Below, piece by piece: positions 1 to 12,977 of a DNA stretch of 64,000 nucleotides. Made by a program: the position numbers and the translations under genes. Source of the stretch: Allacma fusca (Eukaryota; Arthropoda; Collembola; Symphypleona; Sminthuridae); contig OX359246.1 of the NCBI GenBank assembly GCA_947179485.1, positions 21,142,001 to 21,206,000 of the forward strand. Direction: 5' to 3'. The notes beneath the pieces were generated by a model. The model was not told the origin of the DNA. It ran no database searches and worked only from the letters and a program-made list of their open reading frames with translations. Within the stretch, counting starts at the first letter, position 1; every line of letters begins with the position of its first letter.

Positions 1-101
1 AATACTCCTATCGTAGATCAAATGTCGTATCTACAAAGAACAAAAGTATTATAACTGTCTGCAGCAATTTTGAGTCAGCATAACCGAACCTATTATCATG
101 T

Positions 102-2039
102 TTATTGAGTTAAGATTACATAACGCAGCAACCGCGGAAAGTTTTGCTGCCCCAAAGTGTACAAAACCGGAGCTGCCAGGACGAAATTTGGAAGTTGTTT
201 AATTTCAAAGTATCTGAAAAATACAAAAACTGCAGTCATTCTAAATAACTTCAACTGCAAACCAACTGTTGACGATTCTCCTCAACATTATCAAGCTCAC
301 CTTAAAAACCCCACGTTCCAATTGTTCGACTGAATATATTGATATGGCAACTGTGATCCGAATCCATTACAAAATTCAGGTACTTTTGCTGGAAAGACAT
401 ATTCTTCATTGCAAAACCTGAGGTAGCAGAAGAACTGTAATACAAAAGTTTTTTAAATCAATGTTAAAGAAGTACTATTTCCTGCACACTACAAGCAAGA
501 CAAAAATAAAATAGTCAAATCACATAATCTACCTGAAATGCAGCAAAGGGTAAAAGTCCCACAGCAACTAATCCACCGTCAATAATCAAAAACTTAACAC
601 TTTGTAGGCAATTGTGAAAAGCGCTATTGTCCTTATCAACTCTTCTCAGAGCACCTCTTAGGGAAAATGCCAGACAGAATCCAAAATTTAAAACCCCATT
701 CGACCTACAGACTGAGCTAAGCGAAGCGTAAAAAACTGCTTGGACTTTCTTCCTGCAAACAGAAATTTTCAACACACGTCAATAAAAACCCAAAAGTAAC
801 CAACCACAGAAGGTACAACAATGAATATAATACCAAAAAACATTTTTAACAAACCAATGCAACATACACGACATTCCTACAACTTATGAACATACGGAAT
901 TGATCATGTTCATTTCATTTTCAAAATTATCTTGATACCATTCTTGATTTTATCAGAACCAGTTGTTTTACTTCCATTTCTCATATACACAACTACAAAT
1001 GTTCTTCCCGAGTTATTCAATATACATTATTCAAAATATCTTACTTCTGGTAAAGACTCAGTAAAACTTGCAACGTTAGATAGACAAACAATGTTTCGGT
1101 ATAAAATGCCGAAAAGAAGATTGAGGCTGGATTGAAGCAGAACAGAATGACTGTTAAAGTGCTCAGGCTATTCAGTCCACGGTCCAAGTACGGCGACAGT
1201 CGGTACAACAATTGAGCCGATTTTACGAAGATGAAAGTATTCAGAAAAAAACTGGCCAGAATCACAGTCGAGCTGAAGCTTATTACAGGTAATACACAAT
1301 TCAGAATCACAGATCCTCCCCAAACTATTGAAGGTAGCAGTGGAAAGAAGGCCATAGTATTTATATCCGTATACCCATATTTTGTAATGTGCAAGAAGTA
1401 CTGTCCATCCCAGTTTGTCATTCCTGAAATTAAAAAAAAATCCTAAACACACATAAACTATCTATAACACTATAAAACCCAAATTCATTTTAATATTAAA
1501 GCGCATCAAACACAATCCTTAAAAAAGGTTGAGCTTCAAAGACAGACTTACCCCCAAACAAATAATTAATTATCCGGTCCAATATTCCTTTGGCTTCATC
1601 ATCCACAAATTTAAAGCCGTCATTGACATGAGGGGGGACAAGCTCCGAGGCAAATATCTGCAAATACGCATAATTACACATGTATAATTATTCTATACAA
1701 AATTACAAGAATAGTTTTATTTAAAAATTCTTATTCACATTTGAAATAATTACACAATTGACATTGCCAGGACAATCAGCCACGGAATAATATTATTCAG
1801 AGCTAACTCTGCTGATTAAATAACATTTACCATTTATTATATATTTTTTTTAATTATCATCTAAGCAAGAAACTTACCTGCAGGCAAAATACAACAATCC
1901 TTGAAGAAATCGCTAGCCTCTGAATGTCTTCGTATTTTAAATCCTTGTTAATCATGTCATTTGAAGATTTGCCCTTCCTTTTACGACAGGTGTCAAATGG
2001 TTCAAAAGGAGATCTCCAGAAGGTCACTCCTTCATTCAT
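102..2039 (-). CDS. PIGV: GPI mannosyltransferase 2 (PIG-V family), partial, 3' end beyond window
   Basis: Known family role: PIG-V sits in the ER membrane and adds the second mannose to the GPI anchor precursor from dolichol-phosphate-mannose. Exons read from the sequence, 5' to 3': 1878-2039 (start codon at 2039, context AAAATG), 1552-1657, 1045-1423, 533-752, 301-434 and one beginning at 213. Every junction has GT/AG ends and the phases join without a break. Family landmarks in order: an N-terminal SSRIVVF stretch, LVPPHVNDGF, the catalytic-loop segment NWDGQYFLHITKYGY followed by AFFPLLP, the hydrophobic FCFNPASIFFSAFYTE, RSNGVLNFGF, then PYQYIQSNNWNVGFLRYF and KQLPNFVLAAP. The last exon hits a stop at 104-102 or uses a donor near 119; family length implies more exons to the left of base 1. 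Identity is very likely; the last exon boundary is uncertain. Confidence 0.93.
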
Positions 2040-2067
2040 TTTGAGAAAAAAAATCAGTTGTCTAATC

Positions 2068-2111
2068 CTGGGAATATTTTTGGAATTATTTAATTCTTAA
2101 TATATACTTAC
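2068..2111 (-). other. PIGV: Candidate 44-nt intron in the PIG-V 5' UTR
   Basis: Just upstream of the PIG-V start codon the minus strand reads a donor GTAAGTATATA from 2111 and an acceptor TATTCCCAG ending at 2068. This leaves a short untranslated segment, 2067-2040, before the ATG. Splice signals are seen directly; use in vivo is inferred. If real, this genome tolerates very short introns, which supports other short-intron models in the window. Confidence 0.55.
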
Positions 2112-5044
2112 AATTGGCTCCTATCAGTTGTCTTCGGAAAGCATCCTCACTTCTTATTCTGACTTGCGTAAAAAAATTCCACTTAAAATTTTGTGACAGG
2201 AGTTAAAATCTGTTCTTCCAATGTCTTCCATGCGTTTTGTATTAATTCACTAAAACTTTTAAATGTTTCCCGCCATTTCCAAGGATTCCCATCCCTGCCA
2301 TGTTTGAGGGTTTTCTGTTACAAGTAGTCGAACACTGTTACTTGTTTCATTATTTGTATTCGGAATTTTAGAAACAATAATAAATTAGACCTGTTATGTA
2401 GGGAGAGATCTGATGTTATTTTTAAAAATAAATAAAGTTTTAAAAAATCAAAACAATTTTTTAAAATTTCTACCCAATAAAATATCAGGTAAGAAGTTCT
2501 GAAGCTATAAAATGTTAATTAATGTAAGCAACATTTTTTGAACTATTATTGTGATGATTTGCTTGAAACGTAAGTATGGAGAGCTAATTATTTCAACAAT
2601 AGTTCAAACATGTTACACAAAAATTGAATATCGGGTCGATGGGGCACTGTGATACTCGCATTGTATTGGCACGGCATTGTACGTGTTTTATTAGCACCTA
2701 GTCGTTTTCAATTTGTCTACGAAAAGGTGACATGTACATAAGTGATCATGAGTTCAGGGATCTGTTATTTAAATCGTAGTTGTAAAATTTATTACAATAT
2801 TTATTACAAAAATGTAACAATAAAATAAGAAAGCAACTATGTATGTCTGCAGCTTAGCTCATGTAATATAATAGTTTCTGTTTGAACAATAATAATTATT
2901 GCTTTTTAATTAATTGGGGTAAAGTGAGACTCGAACTTAATTGAAACATTTTGTGCTGAACGTTCCTGTGAGGCTGCAAACAAGGTCAGAATTAACATTC
3001 GTCCTGATTCTAAAATGTACGGATTAATAAATGCAACTCCGATACTGTCAACTATATTCCAAGAAAATGTTTCAAAGTTCTGCAGTACATGTTTCAAAAT
3101 AAAACTAGCAGGATACCTATTTAATTTCTATAAGATCAATAATAATTGACGTACTACAGTAAAAAGGCACGTGCGGAATTAATCTGCTCTTTTGTTCCTC
3201 CTTATAAAACAAGAAAGTTCAATAAATTTTGGGATTTTTGCTTATTTCAGGGATGCTCTCCCATACAACTATGTATGTATCTCCTCTATGATAATTACAT
3301 ATAAATTATGATAAACCTCATTGAGCCAACTCACTCTTTATTTTCAACCTACAATTACGACAGTAATTTATGTACTCACGAGCAAACGTATTTATGTGCT
3401 AGCACAAGTTGGCAAAAAAAAATTGTGATGCCCTGGATTTGTTCATAAGTTTAGCATAAGATTGATTAGCCTTTGTGCTGAAAGCATTCTAAATTTATGA
3501 GTTGAAGAAGAATGGAGGGAAACCAGTTTCCAATAAATGTATCTCCATAGAACCTACACCTGAATGGAGCATGATCTCATACAGTAAACCATAATTTCAA
3601 AAAAATATAACTCTCGAGGAAAAGTTGAACTTGGAGCTGATCTATGTATTTAATATGTACAGGCTACAGTATTTGACTAGGATGTAGTGTGTGATGTAAA
3701 CAAATGTAATGTCCCATTATTATGTCTACATTCTCTGTGTGGAAGATTTCCTAGGATCTAGAGAGATACTCGCCTTACTGGATAAAAGTGGTTTATGATG
3801 AAGTTTCATTCATGCCAGAGCCTATTCCCTTGAATACATTCCCAATTAGTATTACGACGTCGAGTCATGACCATCACGATTATATATACACTTTTACATA
3901 ATTATCTATACCCTCACAGTAAAAATAGCATTGAGGATATGGAGCCCCTCATCCTTGGAATAATTATATGTGCTCGTCGGTCAGATCAAGCCACAACAAG
4001 AAGAGGCTGGACAAGTTACTTATAATTCCTTAGAAATCTTCAAATCATAAACGACATGTGAAAAATACAGTCACTCATTTAGTACACTATACACATGAGC
4101 CTCGGACTTTAACCTAAATTCATATCTCTGTTTACAAATTTCCGAGAAGCAATATCGAGGGGGAGGGGGAAAGTGCTTGGAACTATTTTGTTGCTAACTG
4201 CAAAGCACAGGGAAGTCCAACAAAAAGCCACGGGATCCTAAATAAAATATATTCAATCATAATATTAAAACAACCCAGCTGCTGTGCGCCTTGTGGTAAA
4301 AGTGATTATAGGAGGGAATTATTCCTCCAACATAAATAGTGTGTTACACACAGTCGTAGGACATTTATTCTCAATACTATTTGTTGCAGGTTGGGAATGC
4401 AATTAGCTCCCACACAGTCCCAATGCAAATCTACTTTAAGAGCAGGCCCTGATTGTTCCGTAAAACCCAATGTTGTGCCAACTCAACGTAATATAATGAT
4501 CCTATTACTCCAAGTTAATAAGGACAGTTTATTTTCCGTACTCATTTACTAATGTGGGGAGACTTCTACAAGGCTATGGATACTAAATCTGTACAGATAC
4601 ATTTGGACGGAAGACTCACGTTATATGTATTTACTCCTTCTATGTACATATATGATATCAGCCCATGAGGAAAAAGGACAGTAAGACAAAACGTTACGTC
4701 AATGGAAATTAACTAGTGATATTTACCCAACAAGTGTACTCCACTCACATGTGGTTTCCTCTGACTGTAATAATTAAACATTGACTTACAGTATACAGTG
4801 CCATGCCCAGTGGAAATGTGCATCGTATGGGAGTTTTGAGCAAAATTATGAGCTGTCAGTTTCCGCTGGAACTTTGTAACTGTATCCCAACCCTTTGACG
4901 GGGGTGACAGTCACAGGATTTCCAGGGAATATTCTCCCACCAGTTATTGTCATATTAAGATGCTCGTAAAGTACAGGAATCTACTAACGGCTGTCAAGGG
5001 AAAATTCTTAGGGATTTAACGCAAATAAATATTTTAGTGAAACA
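2112..5044. other. Intergenic, no supported gene
   Basis: AT-rich sequence with scattered short ORFs and no recognisable domain. A 45-codon open stretch on the minus strand near 4855-4985 reads like protein (GGRIFPGNPVTVTP) but has no convincing splice sites or start, so it is not called. No repeats or RNA genes were recognised. Confidence 0.5.
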
Positions 5045-5302
5045 ATGAGGTTCGCCAATTTACCTTGGGTAAGAATAATTTGGGTTTGGGCTGTCGTAGG
5101 AATCTCGGCTCTGACAATCTCACATGTCAAGTCTGAAGGAACTTCTCAGCGCTCATTTCTTGAGAGTCTCAGGAAGGAGGATCGGTTTGTACAGATTCAG
5201 AGCTCGGTAACAAATAAGGTAACATTTTGAGACTTTTTTCATATTAAATTTAATTTTAAGGGTATTAATGTACCAAAGAAAAATCCGATTCTGAGGGTAT
5301 AG
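5045..5302 (+). CDS. Candidate small secreted peptide, two exons, unknown function
   Basis: Exon 1 (5045-5218) starts with ATG in a good context (AACAATGA). It encodes a 58-residue segment with a clear signal peptide: basic MRFANLPWVR, a hydrophobic core IIWVWAVVGISALTI, then a likely cut near HVKS. The following residues are polar (EGTSQRSFLESLRKEDRF). The exon ends at AAG before a GTAACA donor at 5219. A 42-nt candidate intron ends in a pyrimidine-rich TTTAATTTTAAG at 5260. The second exon (5261-5302) stays in phase and adds GINVPKKNPILRV before a stop, giving about 71 residues. No cysteines are present. Exon 1 is fairly credible. The second exon could be wrong; an alternative in-phase acceptor lies at 5593. 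Homology is not recognised. Confidence 0.4.
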
Positions 5303-6012
5303 GAGTTTGAACTGGACAAAATTCAAATTCTACAGTAGAGTATAACTTGAGCCTACAAAAAATTGAAATGCCTAAAGGACTCAAGAGTTTCAAAATTTCC
5401 AGGATTTTTTAGAATATTGAATCTAATTTTTTTCTAATAATATCCAGCCAGCTTATAATTTTCCATTTCTAAAGCTTTTATTTTTTAGTTCCTGTCAATG
5501 TAATTGGTACCTATTTTGAGGGACTTCTGTTGACTGTATGTATGAAAAAGGTGGATTGTGATTCTATGTACAAGCAATAAACCCTTGTCACAGTATGTCC
5601 AAGTGAACTGCCCAAATTCCAATATTCGCGCCTTTAGTAAAAGCATGAATAAATTATTGTTCCACTTGGTTTTTTTAAAAGAATTTAACAAACGCTTGAA
5701 TACTCCTAAAAAAATTATGAAAACATTTAGTGGTCCATGTTTATACATATCACGTGTACGTGGCACTGATGTCAAAAAAAGTTATCAATTGTTAAGCCTT
5801 GGTTTCAAAGCAACAAAATATTATTAGGCGTCATCGACGGACAAATACTTGATTGCGACATTTTAGCTGTGAATGAAACTGTTCTCTTTTATTCCCACGC
5901 CAAGAATAAATAACTTGTCGTAAAGAACTATACTTATTATTAGATCTAATATGAGCGCTGGGTTTTTGCAAATAAAATCATCTTTAGAGGAGGTTCCATT
6001 ACCCCGGGCTAA

Positions 6013-6201
6013 TGTTCTGTGAATATTAACAATAACTGTACAGTAAATTATGAGGATATTAAAGCATTATTTCTGAATTCAGTTCCTAAGTTTAGAGCCG
6101 GAAGAAAGACTGACAGATCCATCAACTGTTGCATTAGACGTTTCCTTAATTTACAAAGAACCGTTGGAAGCTTGGAGGATCCGCCAAACCGTCGGATTTC
6201 G
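6013..6201 (+). pseudogene. Possible mariner/IS630-like transposase helix-turn-helix fragment
   Basis: The open frame from 6013 to a GTAAGT at 6202 contains NNCTV, a central RAGRKTDRSI, then IRRFLNLQRTVGSLEDPP with arginines after it. That order resembles the N-terminal DNA-binding part of mariner/IS630-type transposases, where a tryptophan- or phenylalanine-led helix is followed by F-x-x-T-G-S-x-x-D-x-P. No catalytic domain was found downstream, so at best this is a relic. Chance similarity in an open frame cannot be excluded. The surrounding 5303-7216 shows no other supported gene. Confidence 0.28.
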
Positions 6202-7216
6202 TAAGTTACAATTTCCCCCTCAAAGAGGGTGCTCCGAAAGTTCTCCGACGATTCCCAACTAGAATCAAATAATACTAAAACGGAAAATCCAATATTATTT
6301 GTGTATCACAGCATTCCGTGATGGGAAGTTCTCCATAGTCTACAAAATCTCATCAAGGGGTAGTACAAATGTTCCAGTTCAATTTTCGCAAATCCTGTGG
6401 TCCCTCCAGCCTTCACAGTCAAACAGAGATGAATATCAATTCGTAAAACCCTACGAGGCGTACAAATGTCTCTCAGAAGAAATTGGGTATGTGGGGAATG
6501 GGATTTCAAAGGGAATTTAACAACTGGCGTGTTGATGAGCTCCTCCAAAACTTCTTACAATGTAACATGATGCGTGTGTATAGCCCATATAGAGAAAAAT
6601 AATAACAGACACAAGTCTCTGTAAATTCTAGATCTCAAGTCATCACGCTCGGCCTCTGTAACGACACTACCGCAAATACGCTCTGGAAGATTACGACCGT
6701 TTCTTTGACATAACTGGATACTAAATTGTTAAGGTTCCTCAACATGACATCATCCTTGTTGAGCCCACGCAATTTCGGACTTTCCTTTCAACCCTGGAGC
6801 AAATTTTACAATAGTTCATAAGCAATTCCCCACCCCACTCACCCAGTCAGATGAGTTCTCTCAATCACATATGTATGTGAAATGAAACTTCTCGTGTGCA
6901 AAAACAGTTTTTGGACTCGTGAAGACACTCTTGATTTTATTTCGTCGGAGAAAACTACTCACGGGAAATATATTCCCGGAGGAATGACATTGTACATGTT
7001 ACAGAAACTTATTACAAGTTATTACAAGGAATTATATAATTACATAAGTTCCCATGTATAAATTAAGAGACGATTGTTACCACCAAACATTATAAAAATT
7101 GGGGAGAGTGTTGACAAATATTTGGAAGGATGTTATCAACTCACGCATAGCTGAGGAGCGGAGTTCTTTTGTAATAAAATATAACTATTTTTCCCACCTT
7201 GAAATTATCAGTCTCT

Positions 7217-8089
7217 TCAGTAAGATCCGTAGGGGAGGGAGTGAGAGTAAGGAGAGAGAGCGACCTGAAATTTAATATAAAAATTAAATCAATCGAACCT
7301 TCAAATTTCAAATTTAAACCCACATGACATTTCTTTAGATTTTGAGTCCAATCTCCAGTTAAGCCTCATCAATGGGAAAAAAATTACAAGATCCTCAATA
7401 AGCCCAGACTTGGATATTCTCAGTTGCATTTTGGAATTTTAAATTTAACAACAATTAACCCATTTGAATTTTTTTAGATAAAAATATGCTCTTGTAATTT
7501 TTGCCTATTTTTTTCTGGGTACAATTTTCTTGTAAAAAGTTTATAAAAGAGGTTTGGGGGATATAATGAGTATTTTTGAAGAGAAGTGCTTACAGATCGG
7601 ATGAGTTGTGGGGCAAGGACGGTCTTCACTGCAGGAGCATAAGCAACAGTTCGAATGAGTTGTGGGGCAAGGACGGTCTTTACAGCAGGTGCATAAGCTA
7701 CAGTGCGGATCACAGGGGCGGGTGCCAACACAGTCTTATAAGCTGGAGCATAGGCCACTGTACGGATGACAGGGGCAGGGGCCAGGACAGTTTTGACTGC
7801 TGGAGCATAAGCCACAGTACGAATGACTGGAGCTGGAGCATAAGCCACAGTGCGAATTACTGGAGCTGGAGCGTATGCAATTGGAGATCGGAGGTAGCCC
7901 GCACTGGCACAAGCCACCACAGCAGCCAAAACAATAACAGCGACCTGATCAATTAAATAAAAAAATATTTTTTAAATTCCTCAAATATTTCCACAAAATA
8001 TCAATTTTGGGGACATTTTTCAAAAGTCGTAAAATTGTAGAATTTGTAAAATTTTAGGATTTTTTTAGGATATAACTTACAGCCTTCAT
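7217..8089 (-). CDS. Repetitive cuticle-type structural protein, three exons, complete
   Basis: Exon 1 (8081-8089) encodes only Met-Lys-Ala before a GTAAGT donor. Exon 2 (7594-7944) completes a signal peptide (VAVIVLAAVVACASA, likely cut before GYL). It then encodes near-perfect repeats built on APVIRTVAYAPAVKTVLAP. Exon 2 ends at a GTAAGC donor after QLIRS. A phase-0 acceptor (AAATTTCAG) opens exon 3 (7217-7264), which adds VALSPYSHSLPYGSY and a stop. Total is about 135 residues. Short hydrophobic alanine-proline-valine-tyrosine repeats behind a signal peptide are typical of secreted arthropod exoskeleton proteins that lack the chitin-binding R&R consensus. The repeat unit is 18 residues (54 bp) at the C-terminal end. 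A read-through of exon 2 would instead give a lysine-rich tail to 7474, which looks unlike the family. Exon 3 is inferred from phase and composition. Confidence 0.87.
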
Positions 8090-8184
8090 TGTGATTTCGG
8101 AGTAATTTTAGGAAAAAAACTTTTTGTATGAAAATGAAGCAGTTGAGTTGGATGAGGTTCTCTCAAGGAATGAGCTACGGATAC

Positions 8185-8218
8185 TGTATTTACATTGAAA
8201 GAGCGGTTGGAATTTATA
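8185..8218 (-). promoter_or_regulatory. TATA box and likely start region of the cuticle gene
   Basis: On the minus strand TATAAA occupies 8218-8213 in the context ACTATAAATTCC, about 125 bp before the start codon at 8089. A transcription start near 8185 would leave a 5' UTR of about 95 nt. The motif is seen directly; the start site is inferred from usual TATA spacing. Confidence 0.6.
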
Positions 8219-11200
8219 GTGAGAAAATTTAGAGCACTCCAAAGGATACTTACTGTTCCTACGAACTTCTACTGCGGCTATGAACTGATTTACCTTGAAA
8301 AATTAGCATAAAAATTGCTCTCTGTCCAAACACGAAGGGGCTATATTAATGAGAAATTAGTCTCAAATTGTTCTTATAAGAGTCTCAGAGCCAGGAGGTT
8401 ATGTCACTTGAGATATTGTAATTTTGTCAGCAAAGCTAGGAGACCCATTGGGCTTTCCCTACGCGTATTGAGTCAGGGAAATTGCGTATGTATATCTTCC
8501 TTGCTTATATTTATTCAATGCTTATATCGAGTCTTTGGGGAGACCTGTAATTAATCGTCTGAATGTGGCTCATAGACTATTCAAAAACATTGGGTCTTAT
8601 GTAGATACCTATACATACATATCTACCTCTAATAATTACAATATCCGCAATCAATCCATCCCTACATCGTCTCAAAGTGTAAGGTACCTATCAACAGGAC
8701 TTGTGAGTATTTTTTTGAGTGGGGGGGGGGCAGGGAACAAATCTAATGAAATTTGTGTCCCAAACATTGTAAAAATATTCCGGTCGCTTATTTTTATCCT
8801 CACATTACATCAAATGGATTTTATCAAACTGTACTATTTTGATTTCCTACTTTAAACATATGTACGTCTATTATTGCCTATGGTATGGAATTATTTTTAA
8901 ATCTCCAGAATCTGAACAATTTTCGCTCACAGTATTTCATAAATTACACATAAATTCCTGTGGGTTTTAAATTGCCCTATTTAGGCCCGTTTTTATAAAT
9001 ATATCAGGAGCTTTTAATTCCAAGCTACAAACCCTATGTAGACTAGACTAGTGTTGATTAACTATATAGGCATAAGGAAAGGTTCAGAGATCACGTAACG
9101 ATTCTTGTACAACTCAATGAATTAAATATCTCGTTGATCCAGCATGCAGTGGGGACATGCAAAAAAACCTGATTGGCTCCTCGGCTTTACTAGGATTTCA
9201 TCCTGAATGGAGTGCAGAGTTTGTGATCTTACGCCCTTACCCAACTCATACATATGTATTGGGTGCTTAATCAATTTAGTGATGAAATTTGTGCACTTGT
9301 CTTTAAAAGTAAAACACATGGTTGTATCCCTCCGGCTTTCTATACACAAATTGAGCAGACTCTCATCAATTCTATAGATGTAGGCACAAATGTTCTTGTG
9401 TCTGTGTATTGGTTTGATAAGCGGAAAGGAATTGATGAGAGAAAAACTGAAACGATAATTGCTACACTTGTTTTTCTTTCCCAATGACTCAAGTACATTT
9501 TTGTATTTATTATATTACAGATATACACATCTACATTTGAGGGCAGAGCAGTCCTATGTGTGAGAGATGTGAGATTGGGACTCATAATTAATGTGTTTAC
9601 TTATTTTATTACTCTTGTCCATTCATGTTCCTATTGGCGGGTGATATTCAACTATCAATCCCACGTTTGAAAATGACTGAAATGATTTATTCTCACAGTG
9701 GAACATTTAGCTCTTATGGAATATTTAATGAAGGAGATTAATTGGGGGGAAACCTAATTATTGGCCCATGCGTGGACTTACGCAATGCCAATAAGGCATA
9801 TAAAGCTTAACCAGAATATTATGCGTGCCACAACCACCAAAGCCACACCTGAGGAGAATTCGATGGAGTAATAGAAACCTGCTTTCCTCATGCGAAATCC
9901 ACTTGATTTCCCTTCCAGTTTCTAGAACGTCAGGCTCTGTTTACAAACACAGGCAGTATACAAATTGCAAACGCTCAGAGGCTCCTAAATACATTTTTCA
10001 GCCCCCTGTAATCTCATCCAAAGATTAACCAAAAAGTTGTATTAGAATTTTATTCCTGTTTTATTTAAATGCCTCCAATTTTTTTTAGAGCAGTTTCTTT
10101 TAAATTAAATAAAAAACCCCTATGAATTCTTGGTTTAAATAATTTAGAGAATTTTAAAACTACAACCCTTTTTTTCAGAAGTAGACAGAAGGGGAAGGAA
10201 TAGGAAATGTTATTAGGACCTTGTTCTTTTAAAGTATGTAATAATTACAGGTGAACTTATATCTCCACAAGCTGTGTAACATATGTGTCTAGTGTTCTGA
10301 TAAACATTTTTGAAGCAATGATACCTGACTCATTTCATTTGATGTTTTTCATTTCTCAGCACCAGTTAGATGATCAGCCTTAGAAAGTATACAATGAGAA
10401 GAATATTTGACATGTTTTGGTGACAGTAGTACAATTATTACTGCAATGATTGCGTACACGGAAAGCCAATTAACTGTAGAGGAGGGAAATAAATGTAAGA
10501 ATTAAGGTTTGGGGATTTTATAAAGACTTACGTAATTTTGTTATATACTGTGTCGATGTCACTAATTGTTTATATTGACAATATATTGAAGAAGAATTTT
10601 TATACACAGAAGAGTAAAGGCTAAAACATTTTTGTGAGTATCTAACTATTTATTTCCGATCTTCATCAACAACGACATACTCATCTGGGATACAGTATTG
10701 TGCTGGGCTGGGGCAAGGTGATATTTTTATAAATTAGCTTGTATTCTACGATAAAGCTGATTAATGGGAACTATTAGCAATTCAGGACGGGACCACAAAC
10801 AATAAGCCTGGTAAGGGCATTGACAAGTTTGCGAAGGCTGCCACTTGACCCGAAAGTGTCCTTCTGATCTGAAGCCCCAAAACGTGGACGCCGTCTAATG
10901 ACAATAAGATGCGTATAGTTAATTACTACTGTTATCTCCGTTGATAAAATAGTAGGATTTCAAGTTTTTATAGGAGGATGCGTAGCTTCGAGTATTTACT
11001 ACAGAGGGGGATGAAAAGCGTGCGAAAACTGCCAATGTGCAGCGTGTGGGGTAGTTGTTCTTGACAAAACACATAATTGATGATTGCAATTATTAGAGTC
11101 CCCTTTTATTCTGTCACGCCAAGAAGATCAACACGAGAAATTAATTGTTATTGCTCTCCTACAATGCCTCTTAGTTGGCACTTGGATAAGTAAATAAATA

Positions 11201-12977
11201 CCTGAGATAAGAGTTGGAATATGACATTGCTGTTTTTATACAAAACCTTACAAAGTTCCCAACTACAAAAAAAAAACCTGCTTTGGGGCAATGCCAGCAC
11301 GAAGAATATAAACACGTGTACAAAAAGTGACACCCTCAGTTTTTAAGTTTGTTCAAAATTTTTGTTCTGGATTTTATAAACAAAATAATTTTGTGAAAAT
11401 CCCTGGTTGGAAATTAGGACGTTCAGAGAAATTCAGTCTCAGAGTAATTAATGTGAGTCAAGTTTGGGGAACTAGGAATCTCGGGTTAGTTCAGGTTAAA
11501 AACTGTAAGGAGTAAAAAAATGCGGAGAAACATTTGTTGGATTTTTAAAATATTTAATAACATTGTACAGCCCTACACCCCTCAATGGGAAGCTCTCGAA
11601 CAACATCTAAATGTACCTATATAGAAAGATTTGTCATTTTGAAGATGCTATATTAAACATGTGAAATCTGCCCACGCATCATTTGTTCCTCTTCAAAGTC
11701 TCTTGCTCAACATGGGACCTCCAATTCCATCAGAACACCTACGCACTTCAATGATTGTCAGAATAAAATTCTCAAATCCCATAAAGTTATTTAATCCGTG
11801 TCAAAAGTGAATCATCCATCCTGTCATGGGGCCAAAAGGAATTTTAATCTTAGAATGCCGTAAATGTTATGCGTATAATGGCGTCAACTATAGATTTTTT
11901 ACTGAGAATTTAATTTTGCTGCCTTTAAATTTTCTGTCCCAAGGAGCTCATTGTTTGCATATGTACAAAGTTCATATGTTTATGTAGGGTGTCAAAATAT
12001 CTCACATACATTGCAGGTCCGTAGCCCCCCTATGGACTATAAGTGTGAGGTCCAGGTAGCACACAATCAATGCTCCCGTAGGAAATATTTTTCTGAATGA
12101 ATGAGCATTTGTTCCATCCTCATAGCTCCTCACGAATTTCATATTTGCAGGATGCTGTACAAACTGCTTTGGGCCCACTATTTATTCCGAGTGCTTCAAA
12201 TTGAACAAATATAAACGGATATATGTAAAAGATGTGGGAGCGTCCTCCATGAGGGAATAAAGTATCGGATATTACCTCTTATCGTAAGTGTAATTTTTAT
12301 CATAATACGGGAATACCTTTTTTAGATTCAATTTTTCCTGCTTCTTAAGGGAGCTCTTATATTGAGAGCCCCTACATATAGTAACATGAGCCGTGTTTCA
12401 TAAAAGTTACAAATTCTTATAAATAGTCAGGTAGACGTCTGTTTTTTCCCCGAGAAATTCAACCAAAATGTAATTTGGACATGAAATGGACTTTTCAATT
12501 CCCATTGGATGGTTTGGTAAACGATTGGGCCAGTTCCTGAGTTAGGTTTATGGTTTCGAGCAGTGTCTGTGAGAATTTAATCTGCTGTGGATATTGACAG
12601 CGTAAGGCACTCAAGAACCTTACAAAACTGAGAGGGGGGGCGGGGGGTAATAAAATTTTAAATGATAAATTATAAGCTACTTAAATAAACTTCAAAATAT
12701 TAAAATTCTGGGGAATCTTTACGGACTTAAAGCTTTGATATCACGACGTCAGTGCGGAAACAGGATTCTATGAACACTACGAGTCACAACGTGCAGAAAG
12801 ATATGAGGAAATCACATGTTGGAATTAAGGTCAAAACCTTTTTGCAAATGGGAAGTTGCGGATTCTTAGCGTTAATTCCCTCATGGGTGTAGGCGTGCAA
12901 CTATTTTAAACCTCAGTGTAATATCTTTTTATTTAATTCGGGAAAATTCGGAAGGAAATTGTACAGACCGTCCTCCT
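8219..12977. other. Intergenic, no supported gene
   Basis: About 4.8 kb without a recognisable gene. ORFs near 9122-9487 exist on both strands with no domain signature. A GC-richer patch at about 10790-10920 is open in all three minus-strand frames and so cannot be assigned. Short G-runs occur at 8722-8731 and 12631-12647. Confidence 0.5.

Noticed and set aside
4855..4985. 45-codon minus-strand stretch with GGRIFPGNPVTVTP
   Set aside because: No ATG, weak acceptor, too short to support a call.
9122..9487. Overlapping ORFs of 120 and 77 codons on opposite strands
   Set aside because: Neither shows a recognisable domain, and mutual overlap makes chance likely. A transposon origin was considered but no signature was found.
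10790..10920. GC-richer patch with protein-like readings
   Set aside because: All three minus-strand frames are open, so the openness carries no information.
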